The position numbers and the translations under genes were made by a program. Shown piece by piece: positions 24,944 to 33,712 of a DNA stretch of 64,000 nucleotides (its first letter is position 1; every line of letters begins with the position of its first letter). The DNA is taken from NCBI GenBank assembly GCA_049841275.1, contig JASGDN010000086.1, positions 124,001 to 188,000 of the forward strand, given 5' to 3'. Source of the DNA: JASGDN01 sp049841275 (lineage in GTDB: Bacteria > Chloroflexota > Chloroflexia > Thermomicrobiales > UBA6265). The notes under the pieces were generated by a model. The model was not told the DNA's origin and did no database searches. It was given only the letters and a program-made list of their open reading frames with translations.

Positions 24944-25406
24944 TGCGCCCGAGATCGTCCAGCACAGTGCGCGCGTACTCCACGATCAGGTCGAATGCAT
25001 GATCGTAGGCAATCGAACGCGAACTGCCGGTGCGCTCGCGAACCATGATGGTGAGGTCCGAATGCAGCGTAAAATGGCGCCACGTCTCGGCCTGGGGAGC
25101 CATCTGCACCCGGAGCATCACGGCGATGTCCTCCGGCGTCAACTGGCTGATCCGCTCCTTGATCTCGGCCAGCGGCAGCCGCTCGTCCTTCAGCTGCTGG
25201 ATCATGCGCAGGCGCAGGAGGTGATCGGCATCGTAGGTGGCGGACGGGCCGCGTCCATAGGCCGGTTGCAGCAGCCCTTCCGAGATGTAGTACCGAATCG
25301 TGCGCGCGGTGACTCCCGTCTCCCGCTCCAGATCGGCTATGGTGTAGCGAACAGGTCGCGGTCGTTCGTACCGGGGGACACTGCTCGGCGGCAAGCGTTG
25401 CGACAC
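24921..25406 (-). CDS. MerR-family transcriptional regulator
   Basis: A 161-residue regulator with an N-terminal MerR helix-turn-helix (RYTIADLERETGVTARTIRY, about residues 20-39), then YYISEGLL and a dimerisation helix with LRLRMIQQLKDERLPLAEIK. The C-terminal effector part is short and has no metal-binding Cys pair, so a metal sensor is unlikely. The GTG at 25406 is chosen because GGAGGAG stands 6 bp upstream. It is the first gene of a three-gene overlapping operon and probably regulates that operon. Confidence 0.85.
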   Translation of the reverse strand: MSQRLPPSSVPRYERPRPVRYTIADLERETGVTARTIRYYISEGLLQPAYGRGPSATYDADHLLRLRMIQQLKDERLPLAEIKERISQLTPEDIAVMLRVQMAPQAETWRHFTLHSDLTIMVRERTGSSRSIAYDHAFDLIVEYARTVLDDLGRNDGSGRD

Positions 25407-25577
25407 GGTTGCTCCTCCGTCTGGCGACCGTCGAACGACGGTCCGATGAACCCGACGCGGGGCTGTCCGCGTCATGACGAAATTCGCACGGTATCCCTGA
25501 ACTCACCGCATAGCATAGGGTATCGCGACGTCGTTCGCGATGACGAATGGTGACGAAACATCGGTCGCGGAGGGTAG

Positions 25578-25772
25578 ATGGACGGTCAGGCGTTGCTCTG
25601 GTTCGGAATCGCGGGAGGCGCACTGATCTTCGCGGCCTCACTCCTGTATCAACGGTATATCAAGCGCACGCCGACGGCGGTGCAATCGCGCGGTTCCTTC
25701 GCAATGTTCGCCGGGCTCATGGTCTTCTTCGCGGCCTGCGCCTTCGTCGCCGGGATGATCGCCGCAAACTGA
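25578..25772 (+). CDS. Small two-span membrane protein
   Basis: A 64-residue protein with hydrophobic segments at about 6-24 (LLWFGIAGGALIFAASLLY) and 42-62 (FAMFAGLMVFFAACAFVAGM), joined by a basic loop with KRTPTAVQSRG. GGAGG precedes the ATG at good spacing. The function is unknown. It lies 59 bp upstream of the flippase-like gene in the same direction. Confidence 0.65.
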   Translation: MDGQALLWFGIAGGALIFAASLLYQRYIKRTPTAVQSRGSFAMFAGLMVFFAACAFVAGMIAAN

Positions 25773-25831
25773 TCCCAGACCGTGCGGTCGCTCCCGCCTC
25801 CCCGGATACGCCCGAAGACTGAGGCTCCTGT

Positions 25832-26917
25832 GTGACGATGCCCCCACCGCTTCCCATCCCCAGTCCGGGCCCAACCACCGAAGGTGCGCTCCAGCAATCC
25901 CGCTGGATCCGGCTTCGCGCCCAGGCGCGGCCCGTAATCGTGTTTCTCCGGCGCTACGGCGTCATGCTCTGGCTCGCGCTGATCGTGGTGGCCGGCATCT
26001 ACATCGTCACCCAGCAACGCGACGAACTGGCGGAGACCTGGGACCTGATCTGCACCGCAAATCCGCGCTGGATTGCCGGCATCCTTGGCCTGGAAGTCTT
26101 CAGTTTCGTGGCCATGGCGGCGGTCTACGGCCTTGCCCTGGCCCAACTCGGCCATCGCGTCGGGTTGCCACTCCTGATCGTCCTCCACCTCCAGCGTTCA
26201 GTGGTAAGCGGACTGACCCCGATGGGTGGCCCGACCTCCGTGGTCGTCTTCGTCGTCCGGTTGCGGCAGCGAGGGATTCCGCCGCAGGATTCCTTGCTGG
26301 CGACATTCGTCAAGAGCGCACTCGGGCACCTGGCGTTCCTGTGCATTCTCATCCCGGCACTCTTCGTCAGGCGGCCGACCGCCATCCTGGTGCTTGGCAT
26401 GACAGGGCTCCTTGCGCTGGTCATCGCGATGTTCACGGTCATTGCGTGGGTGATCCGCGGTCACCGGCTCCCGAAGTGGATGTTCCGCTTCACACCACGG
26501 AGGTTGCTCCGCGTCCTCGTGTCCTTGCGTCAGCACAGCCTTTCGCCGATGCGCCTGATCTGGCCGCTCGCGATCCTCATCCTCTTTCGCCTCAGCGGCG
26601 TCCTGACGCTCTGGGCGTCGCTGCGAGCCGTAGGGTGGAATGGCGGCCTGGTGGAACCGATCGCCGCCTACGCCGTCGGGGCGATCCTCTATGGCGCCGC
26701 GCCGATCCTGCAGGGTTTCGGAATCGTCGAGATCGGCACGGCAATCGCGCTGCAACGTGTCGGTGTCCCGACGACGATGGCAGTCAGCGCAACGCTCATC
26801 TCCCGCATCCTTGGGCAATGGCTGCCGCTGACGATCGGGATCGTCGAGCAGTTCATCGAGGCACTCTGGCGGCGCTGGCGGACGAATCCCGAAAGCCCTA
26901 CATCCAGCCGCGCCTGA
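25832..26917 (+). CDS. Lysylphosphatidylglycerol synthase transmembrane / UPF0104-like flippase family protein
   Basis: A 361-residue membrane protein with about eight spans. Family features are the first span near residue 45, HLQRSVVSGLTPMGGPTSVVVF near residues 112-133 (the conserved Pro-Gly-rich stretch), LFRLSGVLTLW, and ILQGFGIVEIGTAIAL near residue 290. Members move lipids or lipid-linked molecules across the membrane; this one lacks the catalytic aminoacyl-transfer domain. It starts at GTG 25832, with ATG 25838 as an alternative. The acetamidase gene follows by 17 bp. Confidence 0.82.
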   Translation: MTMPPPLPIPSPGPTTEGALQQSRWIRLRAQARPVIVFLRRYGVMLWLALIVVAGIYIVTQQRDELAETWDLICTANPRWIAGILGLEVFSFVAMAAVYGLALAQLGHRVGLPLLIVLHLQRSVVSGLTPMGGPTSVVVFVVRLRQRGIPPQDSLLATFVKSALGHLAFLCILIPALFVRRPTAILVLGMTGLLALVIAMFTVIAWVIRGHRLPKWMFRFTPRRLLRVLVSLRQHSLSPMRLIWPLAILILFRLSGVLTLWASLRAVGWNGGLVEPIAAYAVGAILYGAAPILQGFGIVEIGTAIALQRVGVPTTMAVSATLISRILGQWLPLTIGIVEQFIEALWRRWRTNPESPTSSRA

Positions 26918-26934
26918 ACCATCTGGAGACAGCC

Positions 26935-27900
26935 ATGACGATCTATCGACTCAATCCGTCCCGAACGACGCTTCACGGATCGTTTTCGCCCGACTTGCCG
27001 CCCGCGTTGACGATTGCATCGGGGGATACCGTGGTCGTGCGCACGCTCGATGCCGGTTGGACAGTGCGCGGCTTCGAGGATCTCGACCTTCCCGGCGACC
27101 CCGAGCGAGACGTCTACACGGAGCGCGACCCGGAACGGGATCGCGGGCACGCGCTGTGTGGGCCGATCCGAATCGCCGGCGCGGAACCCGGCATGGTGCT
27201 GGAAGTGAGGATCGGCGCGATCGTTCCCGGCGACTATGGCTGGAACTTCGGCAGCACGCGTCCGAACGGCATCAACGAGCGCCTGGGCGTTGAGGGCGAT
27301 CCCCTGCGGGTGACATGGAACATCGACGCTGCGCGTGGAACTGCGACCAGCGAATTCGGCCACCGCGTCCGGATCGCCCCGTTCTTCGGCGTCATGGGCA
27401 TGCCGCCAGCGGAACCCGGCTCGCACCCCACGTCGCCGCCGCGCCCGACCGGCGGCAACATCGACTGCAAGGAGCTGGTGGCGGGCACGACGCTCTTCCT
27501 GCCGGTCGCGGTGCCAGGCGGCCTCTTTTCCGTGGGTGACGGGCATGCGCGGCAGGGAGACGGCGAGGTTTCCACGACGGCGATCGAATGCCCGATCCAG
27601 TCCGGGACGCTGACGTTCTTCCTGCGCGACGATCTTCCGATCGCGACGCCCCTGGCCTGGACGCCGGAGGCATGGATCACCTTCGGCTTCGACCCCGACC
27701 TCGACGAGGCGGCGCTGATCGCCCTGAACGCGATGCTCGACCTGATGCAGCGGGAGCTGGGGATCGAACGGAAGGTCGCGCTATCGCTCGCCAGTGCGGT
27801 GGTCGACCTGCGCGTAACCCAGATCGTGAACGGCGTGCGCGGCATCCACGCCATGCTCCGTCACGATGCCATCGAGGCCTCAACGACATCACGCGACTGA
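26935..27900 (+). CDS. Acetamidase/formamidase family amidase
   Basis: A 321-residue amidase of the FmdA/AmdA family, which hydrolyses short aliphatic amides to ammonia and a carboxylate. Recognisable parts are GPIRIAGAEPGMVLEVRI near residue 80, APFFGVMGMPP near residue 150, GGNIDCKEL near residue 178, and LFSVGDGHARQGDGEVSTTAIE near residues 198-219, the metal-site region. The start at 26935 has GGAGA upstream. It is probably cytoplasmic and co-transcribed with the upstream membrane protein gene, though the functional link is unclear. Confidence 0.9.
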   Translation: MTIYRLNPSRTTLHGSFSPDLPPALTIASGDTVVVRTLDAGWTVRGFEDLDLPGDPERDVYTERDPERDRGHALCGPIRIAGAEPGMVLEVRIGAIVPGDYGWNFGSTRPNGINERLGVEGDPLRVTWNIDAARGTATSEFGHRVRIAPFFGVMGMPPAEPGSHPTSPPRPTGGNIDCKELVAGTTLFLPVAVPGGLFSVGDGHARQGDGEVSTTAIECPIQSGTLTFFLRDDLPIATPLAWTPEAWITFGFDPDLDEAALIALNAMLDLMQRELGIERKVALSLASAVVDLRVTQIVNGVRGIHAMLRHDAIEASTTSRD

Positions 27901-28046
27901 TCGAAGCCGCGCATCGTGCAGATCGTCCCCATCTCTGGCAGTGCGCATCTTGATGCGGCGGCCATGACAGCAGGATCATCGTCCGGGGAGTTGGCTGGCC
28001 CACCCATCATGGCGCGAATGCCGCGCGATTCAACACAAAGCAACGG

Positions 28047-28367
28047 TCAATGCCCACCACCGGCGTTCAGCGCCACCACTCCGGCGACGATCATCGCGAT
28101 ACCACCGACCTTCAGTAGGCTGACCGGCTCGCCAAGGAAGACCATCCCGATCGCGGCGACCACCGCCGTCCCCGCTCCGGACCAGACCGCATAGGCGACG
28201 CTCACCGGGATCGTCCTCAAGACCTGGCTCATCAGGAAGAACGAAACGGCGTATCCCACGACCACGACAACCGACCACCACGGCTTGCTGAATCCCTCCG
28301 ACTGCTTCAGCGATGTTGTCGCGACGATCTCCGAGGCGATCGCAATCGCCAGCAACACCCACGCCAT
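28047..28367 (-). CDS. Small multidrug resistance (SMR) family transporter
   Basis: A 106-residue, four-helix SMR protein. The essential Glu is in helix 1 (ASEIVATTSLKQSEGF, Glu13). Other signatures are AYAVWSGAGTA in helix 3 and FLGEP at the start of helix 4. It works as an antiparallel or paired dimer exchanging protons for cationic drugs, guanidinium or similar compounds. Only one copy is present, so it is either a homodimer or pairs with a partner elsewhere. GGGGTGAGAG precedes the ATG. Confidence 0.9.
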   Translation of the reverse strand: MAWVLLAIAIASEIVATTSLKQSEGFSKPWWSVVVVVGYAVSFFLMSQVLRTIPVSVAYAVWSGAGTAVVAAIGMVFLGEPVSLLKVGGIAMIVAGVVALNAGGGH

Positions 28368-28978
28368 GCGGCTCTCACCCCCATACCCCTGTCATAAACC
28401 CGGACCGGACTCCCGGCCAACGCCAGTGTCGCCGATTGCATGGCCTACGGGCGGGCTGAGATCGGGGCATCCCTCTTCCCCTTCCCGTATATGGCAGTGT
28501 GCCGGGTTGGGCTGGACGATAGCTTGAACCGTATCCCACCGAAGTGGAGGCGAGATGCTGCCGCACGCACGCGAATCACCCGCTTGCGCTCCTGGCTCCT
28601 GCGGCGGTCGTCCTTGTCCGCCGACCTGGCGGTAGTGGAGTCCGATGGTTTCGAGGATGACATGATCGAGATCCGCGGCCTTTTGACGGTACATCAGCCG
28701 GCGCGCCACCGGGCTACTTCGGGCGATCACCGGCCGCAGCAACCACCGCGAGGGTCGCCCCACGAGACCAGATCCTGTTCGAAGTGGTCGTTGTCTCGAA
28801 AATCGCGCCACGCGAGTCGATGTCAGCGTTGTGGCCTGTCCCATTCGCGATATCCGGCAAAGAGCAAGGTTGCAGTCTTCCCGCCAGCCGGTACAGTTGC
28901 AGACGGCACGCCTTCCACGTCGGGAGCGCGAAAGACGGGTTCGCTCATGCGACATGAGATGCAAAGGACAGACTGCTC
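28368..28978. other. Gap with no confident gene; possible decayed ORF
   Basis: In this 611-bp stretch frames on both strands are open but lack ribosome sites and recognisable domains. On the minus strand, 28823-28948 encodes 41 residues (MSEPVFRAPDV... ending LLFAGYREW then a stop) with more coding-like codons. The same frame continues after the stop with a further 31 sense codons. This could be the remnant of a gene broken by stops. I cannot name it with confidence. Confidence 0.3.
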
Positions 28979-30085
28979 GTGATCAATGTCGGTGTCATCG
29001 GTTGCGGGGATGTGGCGATTCGCGCCTATCTCCCCGGCATGCTGGAGCTTGCGGATCGGGTCAAGGTCGTCGCCCTCTTCGACGTGGTCGCAAGCCGCGT
29101 GGAGGCGGCCGCCGCGCTCTTCCCCAGCCAGAACGTGTCCACCTACACCTCGTACGACGATTTCCTCGCCCACGACGGCGAGCCGATCGACCTCGTCTTC
29201 AACCTCACGCCAGCGCCGCTCCACCGCGACATCACGGCGCGCGCGCTGGAAGCTGGCTACGCGGTCTTCTCCGAAAAGCCGATCGCCGCCACCGTGCAGC
29301 AGGCGGAAGAACTGATCGCCATCGCGAAGCAACACGACAGGCACTTCTTCTGCGCACCAGCCACGCTGGTGACCGGCAAGTTCCGCACGATCCGGCAATT
29401 CATCGACGAGGGCAAGCTCGGCGACATCGTCTTCGCGCGCGTCGAATTCTCCGGCCTCGGCCCGGCGGCGTGGCGCAGCTACCTCGGCGATCCGAAGGTC
29501 TTCTACACCCCCGGCGTCGGACCGATGATCGACATGGGTGTCTACGGGCTGACCGTGCTGACCGGCCTCTTCGGCCCGGCAAAGCGCGTTTCCGCCGTCG
29601 GCGGCATCCTCGTGCCCGAACGCACGAACCTCGTCGACCGCTTCTACGGCGAGACGTTCCAGGTCACCGGCCCGGATCTCTACTCCATCAACCTCGACTT
29701 CGGCGACAATCGCTACGCACATCTGCTCGCCAGCTTCGCATCCCCGGCCACGAAGGATCAGATCTTCGAACTGCAGGGCACGAAGGGCGCGATCAGTATC
29801 AATGCGAACCAGTGGTTCGTCGGGAACGCCGGGTTCGACTTCTATCAGCGCGACGAATCGCGCGAGGGTACGAACGAGGGTTGGCAGAATGACATCGCCC
29901 CGATCGACCCGCCCGTGACGGATGGCGTCCTGGAGTCCGGCATCCTCCATGCGGTCAACGTCATGGAGCACGGCGAGCCGCAGGTGATGACCGCCGACCA
30001 CGCAACGCATGTGCTCGAGATCATGGTCGCGGCCAATACCTCGCTGAAGGAACACACCTTCGTCGAGATCGAGAGCACCTTCTAG
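28979..30085 (+). CDS. Gfo/Idh/MocA family oxidoreductase
   Basis: A 368-residue NAD(P)-dependent dehydrogenase. The nucleotide site is INVGVIGCGDVAIRAYLPG at residues 2-20. The conserved EKP lies in AVFSEKPIAAT near residue 100, and the C-terminal alpha/beta domain has PGVGPMIDMGVYGLTVL near residue 178. It starts at GTG 28979. It heads an operon with an IolE-like isomerase and a GH1 glycosidase, so it probably oxidises a sugar or inositol derivative released by that glycosidase. The exact substrate is unknown. Confidence 0.92.
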   Translation: MINVGVIGCGDVAIRAYLPGMLELADRVKVVALFDVVASRVEAAAALFPSQNVSTYTSYDDFLAHDGEPIDLVFNLTPAPLHRDITARALEAGYAVFSEKPIAATVQQAEELIAIAKQHDRHFFCAPATLVTGKFRTIRQFIDEGKLGDIVFARVEFSGLGPAAWRSYLGDPKVFYTPGVGPMIDMGVYGLTVLTGLFGPAKRVSAVGGILVPERTNLVDRFYGETFQVTGPDLYSINLDFGDNRYAHLLASFASPATKDQIFELQGTKGAISINANQWFVGNAGFDFYQRDESREGTNEGWQNDIAPIDPPVTDGVLESGILHAVNVMEHGEPQVMTADHATHVLEIMVAANTSLKEHTFVEIESTF

Positions 30086-30117
30086 TGGTGTGCACCGGCC
30101 ATCTGCCAGCCATTGAC

Positions 30118-30198
30118 GGCAACCCACAAGAGGTTGCCCTACGCACACGACGAAGGGAGGAACGCGGTCGTTCGTAGGGCGAACCCGTGTGGTTCGCC
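30118..30198. repeat. Pair of inverted REP-like hairpin units
   Basis: Two related units face each other. The first is GGCAACC-(7 nt)-GGTTGCC followed by CTACG. The second, read on the minus strand, is GGCGAACC-(5 nt)-GGTTCGCC followed by CTACG. The CCCTACG and CGTAGGG ends can also pair, making a cruciform of about 80 bp. The arrangement resembles a BIME. It lies between the oxidoreductase and isomerase genes. Confidence 0.55.
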
Positions 30199-30319
30199 GC
30201 AGAACCAACAGACGAACGGCGATTCACGCGTAACACACCACCAGGGCGTTCAGCAGCATGACGGGCGAAGCGTTTCCACAAGGGTGCGGACGGCTCGCTC
30301 GCGGAAAGGATCGAGGACG

Positions 30320-31081
30320 ATGCGCAAGGACCAGATCGGCATCCAGCTCTATACGCTCCGCGCACTAGCGGCGCAGGACTTCGACGCCACCCTGGCCGAG
30401 GTCGCGAAGGCTGGCTATCCCGGCGTCGAGTTCGCCGGCTTCCAGGGACTTTCCGCCGCCGAGGTGCGCGGGCTGCTCGACAAGCACGGCCTGAAGGCAT
30501 TCAGCGCCCACATTCCCATCGACCAGTTCCGCAACGACATCGACGGTGTCATCGCCGATCTCCAGACAATCGGCGCCACATGGGGCATCGTGCCCTGGAT
30601 CGCGCCGGAGAACCGCACGCCAGAGGCGTTCGCGAAGCTGGGCGAGGAGTTCAACACCTACGGCAAGGCGCTGCTGGCAGCCGGACTCAAGTTCGGCTAC
30701 CACAATCACAATTTCGAGTTCGAGCAGAAGGCCGAGGATGGCCGCACGATCTGGGAGGCGATGATCGCGGGCACGGAGCCGGGCGCCGTCTACTTCGAGC
30801 TCGACGCCTTCTGGGCCGAGGTCGGCGGGTATGACGCGGCAGAAGTCATTCGCGCCACGCCGGACCGCATCCGCCTCGTCCACCTGAAGGACGCCTCGAA
30901 AGAGGATTCGCGCAAGGATGTCCCGTTCGGCAAGGGGGTGCTCGATTGGGGCGCCATCCTCTCCGCCGCACGCGACGCGGGTGTGGAGTACTACATCACC
31001 GAGCAGGACAACCCGAGCGAAACCGACCCGGTCGGCGACGTGACGACAGCCTACCGGAACGCGGAAAAGGCGGCGGAGTAG
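30320..31081 (+). CDS. Sugar phosphate isomerase/epimerase, TIM-barrel (IolE-like)
   Basis: A 253-residue xylose-isomerase-like TIM barrel. Motifs are IGIQLYTLR at residues 6-14, GYPGVEFAGFQGL, FGYHNHNFEFE near residue 131 (metal site), YFELDAFWAEVGG near residue 160, and RLVHLKDAS near residue 190. It is likely a divalent-metal isomerase or epimerase for keto-inositol or a related sugar. The ATG at 30320 follows GGATCGAGG. It sits between the oxidoreductase and GH1 genes, 3 bp before the latter. Confidence 0.9.
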   Translation: MRKDQIGIQLYTLRALAAQDFDATLAEVAKAGYPGVEFAGFQGLSAAEVRGLLDKHGLKAFSAHIPIDQFRNDIDGVIADLQTIGATWGIVPWIAPENRTPEAFAKLGEEFNTYGKALLAAGLKFGYHNHNFEFEQKAEDGRTIWEAMIAGTEPGAVYFELDAFWAEVGGYDAAEVIRATPDRIRLVHLKDASKEDSRKDVPFGKGVLDWGAILSAARDAGVEYYITEQDNPSETDPVGDVTTAYRNAEKAAE

Positions 31082-31084
31082 GCC

Positions 31085-32422
31085 ATGGCACGGCCCTTCC
31101 CGCCCGGGTTCCTGTGGGGCGCCGCGACGGCGGCGTACCAGATCGAAGGTGCGGTGCGCGAAGGCGGCCGCGGCGAGTCGATCTGGGACCGCTTCAGCCA
31201 TACGCCGGGCAAGGTGGTGAACGGGGACACGGGCGACATCGCCTGCGATGCCTACCACCGTTGGGGCGCCGATCTGAAGGTCATGCGCGACCTGGGACTG
31301 CAGGCCTATCGCTTCTCGATCGGCTGGCCGCGCATCATGCCCACCGGGCACGGCCGGCCGAACATCGATGGCCTGGATTTCTACGATGAGCTGGTGGACG
31401 GCCTGCTCGCGGCCGGGATCGAGCCGTGGGTGACGCTCTACCATTGGGACATGCCGCAGGCGCTGGAGGACAACGGCGGTTGGCCGAATCGCTCTACCGC
31501 CGACTTCTTCGCCGAGTACGCCGATGCCGTCACGAGGCGGCTCGGCGACCGCGTGAAGCACTGGATCACCATCAACGAGCCGTGGTGCGTGGCCTTCCTC
31601 GGCTACCTGTTCGGCATCCATGCGCCGGGCAGGCGGGACCTGAACCAGGCGATCGCCGCCGCACACACGGCCCTGTTGGCCCACGGCTATGCGATGGAGG
31701 TGATCCGGTCGAACGCGAAGGGCGCCCGCGCGGGGATCACCCTCAACCTCTCGCATGTCTATCCAACCGGCGATTTCGAGCAGGACGAGCGCGCGGCGGT
31801 CCTGGCCGACGGCTTCCTGAATCGCTGGTTCCTCGATCCCGTCTTCGGGCGCGGCTATCCGGAGGATGTCGTCGAGGTCCTCGGGGACGCCGCGCCGGAG
31901 GTACGGTCGGGCGATCTGGACATCATTGCGCGACCTACTGACTTCCTCGGGATCAACACCTATCAGCCGGCCTACGTGAGACACGATCCGCACGGCATGC
32001 TGGGCACGATCGGCATGGCGCGCGTCGCGGGCGAGCGCACGGCGATGGACTGGCTCGTGAAGCCGGAGGGATTGTTCGACCTCCTGAAACGCGTCCATGA
32101 CGACTACACCCCGGCGCACATCGTCATTACGGAGAACGGCTCTGCCTGGGACGACCCCGCGCCAACGGCGGGCCGGGTCGCCGATCCGCGCCGGACGGAT
32201 TATCTGCATGGGCATCTGCTCGCCGCACGCGATGCGATCGAGGCGAGCGTGCCGCTGGATGGGTACTTCGCATGGTCGCTGCTCGACAATTTCGAGTGGG
32301 CGGAAGGCTACACGAAGCGCTTCGGCATCACCTACGTCGACTTCGCAACGCAGGAACGGACCATCAAGGACTCGGGCCGCTTCTACGCAGAGACGATTGG
32401 CGCGAACGGCGAGAACCTCTGA
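31085..32422 (+). CDS. GH1 beta-glucosidase
   Basis: A 445-residue retaining glycoside hydrolase family 1 enzyme. FLWGAATAAYQIEGA (9-23) is the N-terminal signature. Glu165 in NEPW is the acid/base and Glu350 in ITENG the nucleophile. Also present is the sugar-binding FAWSLLDNFEWAEGY. There is no signal peptide, so it acts in the cytoplasm on imported beta-linked disaccharides. The length is normal for the family. With the adjacent oxidoreductase and isomerase it forms a three-gene sugar or glycoside catabolic operon. No transporter genes are attached. Confidence 0.96.
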   Translation: MARPFPPGFLWGAATAAYQIEGAVREGGRGESIWDRFSHTPGKVVNGDTGDIACDAYHRWGADLKVMRDLGLQAYRFSIGWPRIMPTGHGRPNIDGLDFYDELVDGLLAAGIEPWVTLYHWDMPQALEDNGGWPNRSTADFFAEYADAVTRRLGDRVKHWITINEPWCVAFLGYLFGIHAPGRRDLNQAIAAAHTALLAHGYAMEVIRSNAKGARAGITLNLSHVYPTGDFEQDERAAVLADGFLNRWFLDPVFGRGYPEDVVEVLGDAAPEVRSGDLDIIARPTDFLGINTYQPAYVRHDPHGMLGTIGMARVAGERTAMDWLVKPEGLFDLLKRVHDDYTPAHIVITENGSAWDDPAPTAGRVADPRRTDYLHGHLLAARDAIEASVPLDGYFAWSLLDNFEWAEGYTKRFGITYVDFATQERTIKDSGRFYAETIGANGENL

Positions 32423-32483
32423 CCTGCGAGCCGTCGGCTACCATACGGGAAACGTCATCAATGATTGAGGAAGGGAGTCGGCA

Positions 32484-32699
32484 ATGGAACTGAGCGCGCG
32501 AAACCAGCTCAAGGGCACGATCACGAAGGTGGAGATCGGTGTCGTCACCGCCGAAATCACGGTCGATATCGGGAACGGCAACGAGATCGTCTCCGTCATC
32601 ACGAAGGGATCGACGGAACGGCTCGGCCTGGCGGTCGGAGACACAGTCGTCGCGGTCCTGAAGGCGACGGATGTGATGATCGGCAAGCTCGATTCCTGA
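32484..32699 (+). CDS. Mop/TOBE-domain molybdate-binding protein
   Basis: A 71-residue single TOBE domain, the molbindin (Mop) type that stores or senses molybdate as a ring of subunits. It opens MELSARNQLKGTITKVEIG, followed by SVITKGSTERLGLAVGD. Both are typical, with the SARN motif near the binding site. It lies 61 bp after the GH1 gene but is probably a separate unit; GAGGAAGGGAG precedes the ATG. It may serve the molybdenum hydroxylase encoded at 1.0-3.8 kb. Confidence 0.9.
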   Translation: MELSARNQLKGTITKVEIGVVTAEITVDIGNGNEIVSVITKGSTERLGLAVGDTVVAVLKATDVMIGKLDS

Positions 32700-32728
32700 G
32701 CCGAACATCGAACGACACCGGGATACAC

Positions 32729-32760
32729 GAGAACGGGAGGGCGCTTGCCCTCCCGTTCTC
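32729..32760. terminator. Bidirectional hairpin terminator
   Basis: A perfect 14-bp stem (GAGAACGGGAGGGC at 32729-32742 with 32747-32760) and a GCTT loop lie between the convergent mop-like and methyltransferase genes. Confidence 0.7.
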
Positions 32761-32777
32761 CGCCTCGACGCCTGTCG

Positions 32778-33572
32778 TCACGCCCTCGATTCCGGCCGCA
32801 CGACGAGACACAGGGAGCCCTCGTAGAACGGCTGCGTCCGCAGGTGCCCGTACTTCCCATCCCAGGCGCCGCTTTCCAGATCCCGGCGCAAATCGGCCTC
32901 GAACCGAACGATCCGCTCCGGCGCCACCTTCGTCCACGACGACATCGCCCCACGCACACCGGGTTCGAGAAAGCGTTCCGGGCGCCCGTAGTACGCTTCC
33001 GTGAAACCATCGCGACAGTGCAATGGAATCGGCACCGGATGGACCTCGGCGGCTGGCCCCAGCAACGCTGCCAACCGATCGATGGCGGGGAAACGCATCA
33101 TCTCGATATCGAACGGCTCGATCATGTAATCGGCAAGCCAGAACTCATGGAGCCGGACCGGATCGGCGGCCAGGATCACGATCGCCCCATTCGGCCTTGT
33201 CACCCGTTGCATCTCGGCGATCCCGCGTTCGAGGTCGCTCCATTGGTGAACCGTGTAGGTCGCCATCGCCGCATCGAATGTCCCATCTGCGAATGGAAGA
33301 TCTTCCGCAACCGCATCGATGGCCGGAGCGAGGTGGGCGCGACGTTGCGCCCGCATCGTCGCGGAGGGTTCGACCGCCGTAACCTCGCGATCGACCGGCT
33401 CGTACGATCCGGCTCCCGCGCCGACATTCAGGACGTGGCGGCTGTCTCCCAGTGCCTCCAGCACCCGCGCGGCAACGAATGGCTCCGGCTGCCGGTACAC
33501 TGCGTAGTCGACGCCCGCTGTGCCGTAGTCGATATCGCCCGCGCTGCCATCGCGGAATCGTTTCGCGGTCAT
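32778..33572 (-). CDS. Class I SAM-dependent methyltransferase
   Basis: A 264-residue Rossmann-fold methyltransferase. The SAM motif I is VLNVGAGAGSYE near residue 47. It is followed by VTAVEPSATM (acidic residue of strand 2), LPFADGTFDAAMATYTVHQW near residues 92-111 and RVTRPNGAIVIL. It probably methylates a small molecule. The ATG at 33572 is preferred for its fit to the family start; a GTG at 33626 is possible. It is divergent from the LysR-family regulator, which may control it. Confidence 0.88.
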   Translation of the reverse strand: MTAKRFRDGSAGDIDYGTAGVDYAVYRQPEPFVAARVLEALGDSRHVLNVGAGAGSYEPVDREVTAVEPSATMRAQRRAHLAPAIDAVAEDLPFADGTFDAAMATYTVHQWSDLERGIAEMQRVTRPNGAIVILAADPVRLHEFWLADYMIEPFDIEMMRFPAIDRLAALLGPAAEVHPVPIPLHCRDGFTEAYYGRPERFLEPGVRGAMSSWTKVAPERIVRFEADLRRDLESGAWDGKYGHLRTQPFYEGSLCLVVRPESRA

Positions 33573-33712
33573 GAACGAAATGTCTTTCTCTTCGAACGGA
33601 TGCAATCCTTCAACCCTCGGCGACACGGCGCCCCGGCACTCGACAGTCTGGATGTATGCGCGCTATACAGGAAGTGGATGGAATTGATACGTTTGATAAG
33701 GGCAGTTTCTGG

